13,422 bases of DNA from an uncultured Gammaproteobacteria bacterium (lineage in GTDB: Bacteria > Pseudomonadota > Gammaproteobacteria > GCA-002705445 > GCA-002716945), in contig CAJWIW010000023.1 in NCBI GenBank assembly GCA_913041865.1, forward strand, positions 1 through 13,422, given 5' to 3'. A program made the translations under genes and the position numbers. Below, piece after piece: positions 7,019 to 13,408 of the stretch (positions within the stretch are counted from its first letter, which is position 1; each line of letters starts with the position of its first letter). The notes below the pieces were generated by a model. That model was not told where the DNA came from. It searched no databases and saw only the letters and a program-made list of their open reading frames with translations.

Positions 7019-8823
7019 TAATTGTGTGATTTATTATTACTTCTTCGTGAATTATTTCTTTTCTTGTTATAAGACTTATACTTATTATATTTTGTGTTAT
7101 ATGGCCTACTGTACCTCTTTCTATTATTGGCTCTATATCTTGTAGTTCTTTTTTCTTTAGGGGAAAAAATTGATCCTATTTTTTTGATGATACTTGTCAG
7201 AATCCCCTCAGACGAGGTATTACTAGCAGGTTTTGGTTTTGGTGGTTGAGTTTTAGGTGCCACTGCTGAAACTAACGGTTTCTCACTATTGAGGTTAGAT
7301 GGTTGAGGACTCGTAACTTTTGTTTCTCTAGAGTTTTCTTTGTGACTAGCTGATGCCTTGAACTCTGATTGACTTCTATTTTCTCTATCAATTAAATAGC
7401 TAGTTACTTCAACTTCTGGATCAGGTACTATCTTAATCGTTATATTGTGTCTTTCTTCTATCCCTTGAACTAAATCCCTTTTTTCATTTAATAGGTAAGT
7501 TGCTAATCTTACAGGAAGATATACCGTAATAGGTTTATCGCTTTTCACAGCTTCTTCCTCGAGCATTCTTACTAGTGAAATTGATTGAGATGATAAAGAC
7601 TTAATATATCCTGTACCAGAGCAAGTTGGACATGAATCATCTGTGTTATCTATAATCGATGCTCTTAATTTTTGGCGAGATATCTCCATTAATCCAAATT
7701 TAGAAATCCTGCTAAATTGGATTTTTGCTTTATCTATCTTTGCAAGTTCAGCCATTTTTCGCATGACAGTTTTCTGTGAATTTAATGACATCATGTCAAT
7801 AAAATCAACAACGATCAGACCACCAATATCTCTTAATTTTAATTGTGTTGATAAAGATACCGCAGCCTCTAAGTTTGTATTTAGCGCAGTCTCTTCAATA
7901 TCTCCACCTTTTGTAGATTTTGCAGAATTTACATCAATACTGGTCAGTGCTTCCGTTGAATCAAAAACAATATTACCACCTGATGGTAATGTTATCTTTC
8001 TTCTATATACGCTTTGAACTTGTGTTTCAACTCTATATTCACTGAATATTGGTGTAGATTTTTTATATTGCTCGATTTTAATTTTACTGTGTGGAATAAA
8101 ATATTTTTTTGCATTCATGAAATCATCATAGAAATCCTGGTCATCAATAATTATTGAATCAGTCTCTTCATCAATATAATCTCTAATAATTCTTGCAAGT
8201 ATACTACTTTCCTCATAAACCAAATAAGGAGCTTTTTTTAAGACAGAGTTCTCGACAATATTTTCGTAGATCTGAATTAGATAATTCATATCCCATTCCA
8301 ACGTTTCTTTGCTCGTGTTTAATCCGGATGTTCTTAGAATCACGCTCATCTTCTCAGGGATGTTCAAAGCATCAAGCATCTTTTTTGCATTTTGTCTATC
8401 ATTACCCTCGAGTCGTCTTGAAATACCACCGGTGTTAGGGTTTTTAGGTAATAAAACTAGGTATTTACCTGCCAATTTCAGATAAGTTGTGAGTGCAGCG
8501 CCCTTAGTACCCCTCTCTTCTTTATCAACTTGGACAACAACTTCTTTCCCGCTCTCAATGCAATCCCTTATAGTCCTGGGTTTACCTGACACGAAGATTT
8601 CAGGAGATATTTCCTTGAATGGGAGAAAACCATGTCTAGTTCGACCAAAATTTACGAATGCAGCTTCGAGACCAGGTTCAACCCTGGATATGGTCCCTTT
8701 GTAAATATTTGATTTGATGTTCTTTGATGGCAGATCTATATCTAGTTCTACCAAATTTTTGTTTTCTACTATAGCTAAGCGTACCTCTTCTCTCTGAGAG
8801 GCATTTAATAAAATCTGTTTCAT
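7018..8823 (-). CDS. rne: Ribonuclease E, short-tailed
   Basis: Single-strand-specific endoribonuclease starting mRNA decay and processing rRNA and tRNA precursors. The protein has 601 residues. The catalytic core (about 1-490) has an S1 domain, 5'-sensor residues Arg164-Thr165, metal-binding Asp297 (TSIDVNSAKS) and Asp340 (LIVVDFIDMM), with the same 43-residue spacing as E. coli Asp303/Asp346, and zinc-link Cys398/Cys401 in DSCPTCSGTG (E. coli 404/407). The tail is only about 120 residues: a serine/proline-rich stretch, an amphipathic segment ILTSIIKKIGSIF (541-553) like a membrane-targeting helix, and a strongly basic Arg/Lys/Asn/Tyr end (about 558-601), likely RNA-binding. E. coli has over 500 residues there with enolase and PNPase sites; I see none. 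RNase G would lack the tail, and the divergent rluC neighbour also supports rne. SD CAGGA lies 6 bases before ATG. Confidence 0.94.
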   Translation of the reverse strand: MKQILLNASQREEVRLAIVENKNLVELDIDLPSKNIKSNIYKGTISRVEPGLEAAFVNFGRTRHGFLPFKEISPEIFVSGKPRTIRDCIESGKEVVVQVDKEERGTKGAALTTYLKLAGKYLVLLPKNPNTGGISRRLEGNDRQNAKKMLDALNIPEKMSVILRTSGLNTSKETLEWDMNYLIQIYENIVENSVLKKAPYLVYEESSILARIIRDYIDEETDSIIIDDQDFYDDFMNAKKYFIPHSKIKIEQYKKSTPIFSEYRVETQVQSVYRRKITLPSGGNIVFDSTEALTSIDVNSAKSTKGGDIEETALNTNLEAAVSLSTQLKLRDIGGLIVVDFIDMMSLNSQKTVMRKMAELAKIDKAKIQFSRISKFGLMEISRQKLRASIIDNTDDSCPTCSGTGYIKSLSSQSISLVRMLEEEAVKSDKPITVYLPVRLATYLLNEKRDLVQGIEERHNITIKIVPDPEVEVTSYLIDRENRSQSEFKASASHKENSRETKVTSPQPSNLNSEKPLVSAVAPKTQPPKPKPASNTSSEGILTSIIKKIGSIFSPKEKRTTRYRANNRKRYSRPYNTKYNKYKSYNKKRNNSRRSNNKSHN

Positions 8824-8829
8824 TTAGAA

Positions 8830-8834
8830 TCCTG
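8830..8834 (-). promoter_or_regulatory. Shine-Dalgarno site of rne
   Basis: CAGGA on the minus strand, six bases before the rne ATG. It is one of the few clear ribosome binding sites in the window and supports the chosen rne start, which also gives the normal RNase E N-terminus (MKQILLNASQREEVRLAIVE). Confidence 0.6.
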
Positions 8835-8866
8835 TAATACATGTGTTTAAACAATTAATCAATCTC

Positions 8867-8872
8867 TATAAT
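8867..8872 (+). promoter_or_regulatory. Candidate -10 element for the rluC-hfq unit
   Basis: An exact TATAAT. No good -35 lies 16-18 bases upstream (best is the TGTTTA region near 8844), so the call rests on the -10 alone in AT-rich DNA. If used, transcription would start near 8879 and leave a leader of about 145 bases before rluC. The alternative TATACT at 8962-8967 has only TTGGAC (8936-8941) upstream, at a poor 20-base spacing. Confidence 0.3.
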
Positions 8873-8904
8873 ATATTTAGTATGAGACTTTGCACCTATC
8901 ACTT

Positions 8905-8934
8905 AATATGTCTTCTGTGTGCTTTCTGTGTCAC
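8905..8934 (-). promoter_or_regulatory. Candidate promoter for the rne-mltF-dapD unit
   Basis: On the minus strand, GTGACA (8934-8929, five of six to TTGACA) is followed after 18 bases by CATATT (8910-8905, four of six to TATAAT). Use of this site would give an rne leader of about 75 bases. The pair of TTCTGTGT repeats falls inside the element, which would suit a repressor or activator site. The match is modest and other AT-rich hexamers nearby could serve instead. Confidence 0.22.
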
Positions 8935-9024
8935 TTTGGACTTAATAACTTATTTATAGTCTATACTAATATGTAAATCTTTGAGTTAATATATCAATGA
9001 TTCATATTTTCTTCAAATGATATC

Positions 9025-9957
9025 GTGGATAAAATTACTAAAAATTATATAAAATGTACGAAAATCAGCATTAATACTGGTGGACAACGTATTGATAATT
9101 TCCTCCTTAAGACAATTAAGGGCGCGCCAAGGAGTCTAATATACAAAGTAATTAGGGATGGTCAGGTGAGAGTTAATAGTAAGCGTGTTAAGCCTAGTTA
9201 TCGCCTAGTCTCACAAGATATAGTCCGAATTCCACCGATATCACCACTGACAAAAGAGATCTCAAAAAATGACAAATTTCTAGAAAATATCGGCGAATAC
9301 ATAATATTTGAAAATAATGATTTCTTAGTAATTGATAAACCTGCAGGGCTATCAGTCCATGGTGGCACTAATGTGAAGTACGATATTATTTCCTCACTTA
9401 AGAAATTAAAAAATAATACAGACATTGCACCTGTTAATAGATTAGACAGAAATACAAGTGGCTGCATGCTCGTTGCAAAAAATTATCACTCAGCAAAGGA
9501 CTTAGGCAACTGCTTCAGGACAAATCAAGTAAAGAAAAGCTATAAAGCTCTTTTGTCAGGAAAACTCGCTGAGTCAGAAATAAAAGTTAATTCACCGTTA
9601 AAAATAGATAAGAGAAAAAATAATGGCAGTATTTTCGTTGATAAGTCAGGCAAACACGCCTTAACCACATTTTATGTAGAAAAATATATTACTGACTATA
9701 CATTGGTCGATGTCTCAATTAAGACTGGTAGAACACATCAGATAAGAGTTCATTCTTCATCAATTAAACACCCAATCTGTGGTGATACAAAATATGGAGA
9801 TAAGATAGTAAATCTGGAACTCAGAAAAATTGGCTTGAATAGAATTTTTCTCCATTCATCTAATTTGTCATTCTATTATAACAAACATTATAATTTCCAA
9901 TCGCCACTCCCTAATGACCTAACTATTCTTATTGATAATTTAGAGAATGAAATATAA
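9025..9957 (+). CDS. rluC: 23S rRNA pseudouridine synthase, RluC-like, GTG start
   Basis: Converts specific uridines of 23S rRNA to pseudouridine (positions 955, 2504 and 2580 in E. coli for RluC). The protein has 310 residues. The N-terminal S4 RNA-binding domain (about 19-72) reads GGQRIDNFL...SLIYKVIRDGQVRVNSKR. The catalytic domain follows, with the active-site aspartate at Asp141 in NRLDRNTSG, where relatives have HRLDRDTSG; the aspartate is kept but two neighbours are Asn. The later motif TGRTHQIRVHSSSIKHPICGD is intact. The start is GTG: an in-frame TGA at 8998 closes the frame upstream, no other usable start lies between, and no internal Met occurs before the catalytic motif. No SD is visible. 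RluC is preferred over RluA/RluD because of the S4 domain plus the position divergent to rne and ahead of sppA, as in other gammaproteobacteria. Confidence 0.9.
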   Translation: MDKITKNYIKCTKISINTGGQRIDNFLLKTIKGAPRSLIYKVIRDGQVRVNSKRVKPSYRLVSQDIVRIPPISPLTKEISKNDKFLENIGEYIIFENNDFLVIDKPAGLSVHGGTNVKYDIISSLKKLKNNTDIAPVNRLDRNTSGCMLVAKNYHSAKDLGNCFRTNQVKKSYKALLSGKLAESEIKVNSPLKIDKRKNNGSIFVDKSGKHALTTFYVEKYITDYTLVDVSIKTGRTHQIRVHSSSIKHPICGDTKYGDKIVNLELRKIGLNRIFLHSSNLSFYYNKHYNFQSPLPNDLTILIDNLENEI

Positions 9958-9966
9958 AATCTTATT

Positions 9967-9972
9967 AGGTGG
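9967..9972 (+). promoter_or_regulatory. Shine-Dalgarno site of sppA
   Basis: AGGTGG lies six bases before the ATG at 9979. It decides that start over the in-frame TTG at 9973, which would directly abut the site. Confidence 0.65.
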
Positions 9973-9978
9973 TTGATT

Positions 9979-10869
9979 ATGGATGAAAAGACTCTAAAAG
10001 ATCTTATTGATGCACTAGTAGAGGATAAAAAATCAGAGAGAAGGTTTAAGGTTGTATCTAGATTAATAATCTTAACTATCTTTGTTATTATTTTTGCACT
10101 CCCTTTTGTGTCCTCAGATAAAATATATAAGGTAGGTAATCATACAGCTGTAATTAATATTAACGGAGTTATATCACCAGGTGGTGACAACACCAAGAAG
10201 GTAATTGATTTGATTGCGAAAGCTGAAGAAAATGAACTTTGCCAGAATATCATTCTTAACATAAACAGTCCCGGTGGTAGCGCAACCCAATCAAAAATTA
10301 TTTTTGATCAGATTAGCAAGATCAAAGAGACATCCAGTAAAACTATTTATGCAGTTATAGATGATGTTGGCGCATCTGGTGGCTATTATATTGCTGCCAG
10401 TGGAGACATGATTATTGCCAACTCATCAAGCATTGTTGGGTCTATTGGTGTTCGATTAGATAGCATCAACATAGAATCGCTTGCGAAAAAACTTGGCATA
10501 GAATCTCAAACAATATCATCTGGCGAAGATAAAACAATTCTTGACCCATTTCAATCTCTCTCTCAAAAACAACGAGACCATCTCAATGCGCTTGTCGAAG
10601 ACATTCATAATGATTTTATTACAGATATTAAATTAGCACGAGGATCAAAAATAAAGGACGCTTCAGTATTTTCTGGGCTATTTTGGACAGGTAAACAGGC
10701 CCTACAACTAGGTCTCATTGATGAGGTTGGTTCTATATATGATATTAATAAAAAGTATTTAAATAATTCTAACCTTGTGGTTTATAACAAAAAAACTTCC
10801 CTCATTGATGAGCTAATGCAATCGTTACTCTCTAATTATTCGAAAACGATCATCGGCATATCATATTAA
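9979..10869 (+). CDS. sppA: Short-form signal peptide peptidase SppA, family S49 serine protease
   Basis: Membrane-anchored Ser/Lys-dyad protease that degrades cleaved signal peptides and membrane protein fragments. The protein has 296 residues with the ATG start. A charged N-terminus (1-26) is followed by one transmembrane segment (about 27-44), then the S49 domain with AVININGVI (around 57), NINSPGGSA, and VGASGGYYIA holding the probable nucleophile Ser133. Lys185 in SGEDKTILDPF is the probable general base; the 52-residue spacing equals that of Ser147/Lys199 in B. subtilis SppA. The length fits the single-domain bacterial form, not the double-length E. coli SppA. Proteases of this type commonly follow rluC in gammaproteobacteria. 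It lies 21 bp after rluC and shares one base with the nnrD start (TAATG). The natural substrate cannot be told from sequence. Confidence 0.92.
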   Translation: MDEKTLKDLIDALVEDKKSERRFKVVSRLIILTIFVIIFALPFVSSDKIYKVGNHTAVININGVISPGGDNTKKVIDLIAKAEENELCQNIILNINSPGGSATQSKIIFDQISKIKETSSKTIYAVIDDVGASGGYYIAASGDMIIANSSSIVGSIGVRLDSINIESLAKKLGIESQTISSGEDKTILDPFQSLSQKQRDHLNALVEDIHNDFITDIKLARGSKIKDASVFSGLFWTGKQALQLGLIDEVGSIYDINKKYLNNSNLVVYNKKTSLIDELMQSLLSNYSKTIIGISY

Positions 10870-11786
10870 TGTCTTTTAACATTTACTCAAAAAAAATTGA
10901 TAAATTCAAAGATCATCATGTCATAGAATATTCCATCGAAGAGAAAGCCACATATTGTAATGAATTAACTTTAAATCACAAATTCTCTGATAAAGATCAC
11001 AAAAAAACATATGGGAAAAACATTCTGATAGGCGGAACTAATGGTTTTTTAGGGTCAATCTTATTATCCTCTAGTGCTGCTATCAAAACAGGTTCTAGGT
11101 ACTTCATTATTTGTACTAATAAACTCCATGCTGAAACAGTCCCAATCTTTCAAAATGAATTAGTCACTTCAGAGTATAATAAGGGTGTACTAAAGAACTT
11201 GAGCGACTATAGAGTTGTAATAATTGGACCAGGTCTTTCTAATGATTCTTGGTCAGAGTCTATATTTTTAGACTTAGTAGATGTAATTTCTGAAAACTCT
11301 CTCTCAACAAAACTTGTAATGGACGCTGGAATTTTTCTTTATTTAAGCAGAAATCCATTTAAGTATCAGAATTGGGTTTTGACACCTCACGAAGGGGAGG
11401 CAGCGATGCTATTAAATCGTCCACCTTCATGGATTCATAATAATAGAATTGAAGCAGCATGTTTGCTTCAAGAAAAATATTCTGGTGTTGTTGTTTTGAA
11501 GGGATTGAATACCATTATTTATGATGGAACTGATATTTTTACTTGTAGCCATGGAGGGCATCATATGGGTATGGCTGGAATGGGAGATGCTTTGACAGGT
11601 GTTATGTCTTCGATAATGGGTCTTACAAAAGATAATGAGCTTAAAAATGCAGTTTTATTTGCTGTTGGCTTACATTCACTATCAGCAGATGTAATTAAAT
11701 CCAAAAGAGGACCAATTGGAGTTTTGCCTTCGGATGTAATTGAAAAAATGTCTGAATTAGTAAATAATTTTTACCATGACAGTTAA
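10869..11786 (+). CDS. nnrD: ADP-dependent NAD(P)H-hydrate dehydratase, stand-alone dehydratase domain
   Basis: Repairs damaged (hydrated) NADH and NADPH by ADP-dependent dehydration. The protein has 305 residues and corresponds only to the C-terminal dehydratase half of E. coli Nnr (YjeF, about 515 residues); the N-terminal epimerase domain (NnrE) is missing. The ribokinase-like fold shows YGKNILIGGTNGFLGS (48-63), IIGPGLS (118-124), WVLTPHEGEAAMLL (169-182), VVVLKG (207-212) and the catalytic GMGDALTG with Asp240. The loop before Asp240 reads GGHHMGMAGMGD, diverged from the usual NPGMATGGMGD type. The first 45 residues are not recognisable and may be a leftover linker. It has no SD and overlaps both sppA (1 bp) and tsaE (11 bp). 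The placement before tsaE is the ancestral order nnr-tsaE. Confidence 0.88.
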   Translation: MSFNIYSKKIDKFKDHHVIEYSIEEKATYCNELTLNHKFSDKDHKKTYGKNILIGGTNGFLGSILLSSSAAIKTGSRYFIICTNKLHAETVPIFQNELVTSEYNKGVLKNLSDYRVVIIGPGLSNDSWSESIFLDLVDVISENSLSTKLVMDAGIFLYLSRNPFKYQNWVLTPHEGEAAMLLNRPPSWIHNNRIEAACLLQEKYSGVVVLKGLNTIIYDGTDIFTCSHGGHHMGMAGMGDALTGVMSSIMGLTKDNELKNAVLFAVGLHSLSADVIKSKRGPIGVLPSDVIEKMSELVNNFYHDS

Positions 11787-12216
11787 ATCGAACGAATCGA
11801 ATCAACTCTTCATTGTTCATCGCGAAGAGAGTTATAATCTTCTTTTTAAGTTATTAGATAAACTCACTGCTAACAGACTAATTATTTTTTTATCTGGGAA
11901 TATTGGTGTAGGCAAGACGACATTTGTTAAGTACTACATTAAACACCTAAACCCCAGTAAGAATGCGTATAGTCCAACTTTCTCTCTAATTAATGAGTAT
12001 ATTGTGTCAGATCTAAAAATTTATCACTACGATCTGTACAGACTAAGCAATTATAGAGAATTACAAGAAATAGGAGTTGACTACAATCTAGACTCAAATG
12101 GGATTCATTTCATTGAGTGGCCTAATAAGTTTGTAGATATATTACCTACACCTGATATTCATATAAATTTCCAGTCTCTTGAATATGGAACATTTTTATC
12201 TATTAATAATGAATAA
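11776..12216 (+). CDS. tsaE: tRNA threonylcarbamoyladenosine biosynthesis ATPase TsaE
   Basis: P-loop ATPase that works with TsaB, TsaC and TsaD to make the t6A37 modification in tRNAs reading ANN codons. The protein has 146 residues (E. coli 153). Walker A GNIGVGKTT is at 41-49, SPTFSLINEY at 66-75, YHYDLYRL with Asp86 at 83-90, and IEW with Glu114 at 113-115, all in the usual order and spacing. The ATG overlaps the nnrD end by 11 bp with no SD, which suggests coupled translation. In E. coli and many relatives amiB and mutL lie between tsaE and miaA; here tsaE runs straight into miaA. TsaE and MiaA both act around position 37 of the tRNA anticodon loop, so the pairing makes functional sense. 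Confidence 0.94.
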   Translation: MTVKSNESNQLFIVHREESYNLLFKLLDKLTANRLIIFLSGNIGVGKTTFVKYYIKHLNPSKNAYSPTFSLINEYIVSDLKIYHYDLYRLSNYRELQEIGVDYNLDSNGIHFIEWPNKFVDILPTPDIHINFQSLEYGTFLSINNE

Positions 12217-13147
12217 TAAAAAAGAAGTATTTTTTTTGGTTGGGCCTACCTGCACAGGCAAGAGTAAAGTTGCTATAGAGTTAGTAAAAAAATATCCTTT
12301 TGAGGTCATTAATATGGATGCTAGTACTGTATATAAGGATCTTGATATAGGAACTGATAAGCCAAGAAAAGAAATTTTAGCACAGTATGCTCATCATATG
12401 ATTGACATAATTGACCCTGATCAAACTTTCAATGTTAACTCCTATTGCAAGACTGTCGAAGTAATAATTAACCAAATTATTTCAAAAGGTAAGATACCAT
12501 TAATAGTCGGTGGAACAATGATGTATTTCAATAGACTGTTACATGGTATTGATGTACTACCAGAACGTGACAATGATGAACGTGAATTTATATATTATCT
12601 CAAAAATGCTTACGATATACGCACTATCCATAATTGTTTAAAATTTATTGACGCTCATTCTTATGACAGAATTAACCCGAATGACTCACAAAGAATTGAG
12701 AGGGCGTTAGAAGTCTATTTAATCACAGGGCGGCCTATGAGCTCCTTTTTTACCGATCATAAGACTGTAGATAATAACTTCATTAACAAAGTAATATTTC
12801 TTTTCCCAAAAAATAGAAGTAGTTATCACAAAAAAATACAACAAAGAACTACAAAAATATTCAATGATGGTTTAATCAGAGAAGTAGTTGAATTGAAAAA
12901 AAAGTATCATATAAACTCTCAATCACAGTCAATGAAATCTATAGGATATAGGCAGACAATGGAGTATCTAGATGGAAAGATATCAGAAGCACAATTATAT
13001 GAGAAATGTCTATATGCTACGAGACAACTTGCAAAACGACAAATGACCTGGATGAGAAAATATAAGCCTGATTTGGAGATTAATATAGACCATAAGTCAT
13101 TTGTGGAAATTGTTGATGATATAGAGACAAATTTACATTTTGGATAA
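12209..13147 (+). CDS. miaA: tRNA dimethylallyltransferase MiaA
   Basis: Transfers the dimethylallyl group to A37 of tRNAs reading UNN codons, the first step to ms2i6A. The protein has 312 residues (E. coli 316). P-loop GPTCTGKS is at 12-19 (usually GPTASGKT/S), then DASTVYKDLDIGTDKP (37-52) with Asp37, VGGTMMYF (100-107), INPNDSQRIERALEVY (155-170), IGYRQTMEYL (245-254) and TRQLAKRQMTWMRKY (271-285). The start at 12209 gives the usual 11-residue lead to the P-loop and overlaps tsaE by 8 bp. In-frame TTG 12179 and ATG 12185 would add 8-10 residues lacking family similarity and lengthen the overlap. No clear SD is present. It is followed after 30 bp by hfq, the classic miaA-hfq order. Confidence 0.95.
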   Translation: MNNKKEVFFLVGPTCTGKSKVAIELVKKYPFEVINMDASTVYKDLDIGTDKPRKEILAQYAHHMIDIIDPDQTFNVNSYCKTVEVIINQIISKGKIPLIVGGTMMYFNRLLHGIDVLPERDNDEREFIYYLKNAYDIRTIHNCLKFIDAHSYDRINPNDSQRIERALEVYLITGRPMSSFFTDHKTVDNNFINKVIFLFPKNRSSYHKKIQQRTTKIFNDGLIREVVELKKKYHINSQSQSMKSIGYRQTMEYLDGKISEAQLYEKCLYATRQLAKRQMTWMRKYKPDLEINIDHKSFVEIVDDIETNLHFG

Positions 13148-13177
13148 ATGATGTCAGTATAGGAATAATACTACTTA

Positions 13178-13408
13178 ATGGATGCCTCTATGCCAGATAA
13201 TTTGCAAGATAAATTTCTTAATAAACTACGCAAGGATAAAATCCAGGTATCCATCTTTCTGGTTAATGGCATTAAATTGGATGGTGTTATTGAGGCGTTT
13301 GATCCATACACTATTATGCTCAAGAATAAAGTTACTCAGAGCATATACAAGCATGCTATTTCCACGATTGTGCCATCTCAAACGATCAAATTAGAAATTG
13401 ATGAGTAG
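13178..13408 (+). CDS. hfq: RNA chaperone Hfq, minimal C-terminus
   Basis: Hexameric Sm-like protein that pairs small RNAs with mRNAs. The protein has 76 residues if it starts at 13178. The Sm1 motif covers VSIFLVNGIKLDGVIEAFD and Sm2 reads YKHAISTIVPS with the Tyr-Lys-His of the proximal RNA site; LQDKFLN holds the Gln-Asp pair of that site. The rim patch, RRER in E. coli, reads RKDK here (18-21), so positive charge is kept but only one arginine. After the Sm fold only about ten residues remain, against about 30 in E. coli. The start is uncertain: ATG 13178 has AGGA at a long 13 bases, and ATG 13190 (four residues shorter) has only a GGA seven bases upstream. A second overlapping frame here is a shadow. 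Confidence 0.96.
   Translation: MDASMPDNLQDKFLNKLRKDKIQVSIFLVNGIKLDGVIEAFDPYTIMLKNKVTQSIYKHAISTIVPSQTIKLEIDE

Larger units (their letters stand above)
8824..9024. promoter_or_regulatory. Divergent intergenic control region between rne and rluC
   Basis: This 201-bp AT-rich region is the only sizeable non-coding stretch in the window and must hold the start signals for both the leftward rne-mltF-dapD unit and the rightward rluC-to-hfq unit. It contains a consensus TATAAT on the plus strand (8867-8872), further -10-like hexamers TATAGT (8955-8960) and TATACT (8962-8967), a direct repeat TTCTGTGT at 8913-8920 and 8924-8931, and a 10-bp palindrome TGTTTAAACA (8844-8853) in the probable rne leader. 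In E. coli the same gene pair is also divergent and rne is autoregulated through its leader; I could not recognise an equivalent stem-loop here. No tRNA or known riboswitch was seen. Confidence 0.7.

Noticed and set aside
5794..8704. Plus-strand open frames opposite mltF and rne (5794-6090, 7643-8017, 8193-8438, 8489-8704)
   Set aside because: All are antisense to conserved residues of mltF or rne, have no start signals and show no family resemblance.
8908..8976. 22-codon frame with a CxxCH-like pattern (CFLCH) upstream of rluC
   Set aside because: It arises from the TTCTGTGT repeat, has no ribosome binding site or export signal, and overlaps another equally short frame.
9121..9128. All-GC palindrome GGCGCGCC in an AT-rich region
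   Set aside because: It lies in codons for Lys-Gly-Ala-Pro of the RluC S4 domain and has no partner site; a single 8-bp palindrome is likely chance.
9973..9978. TTG 9973 as the sppA start
   Set aside because: The AGGTGG site directly abuts it, while ATG 9979 has a normal 6-base spacing.
11760..11774. GTAAA/TTTAC inverted repeat at the tsaE start
   Set aside because: A 5-bp AT stem in AT-rich DNA, with coding use on both sides; too weak to call a regulatory hairpin.
13182..13394. Second frame of 70 codons overlapping hfq
   Set aside because: The other frame carries both Sm motifs of Hfq; this one has none.
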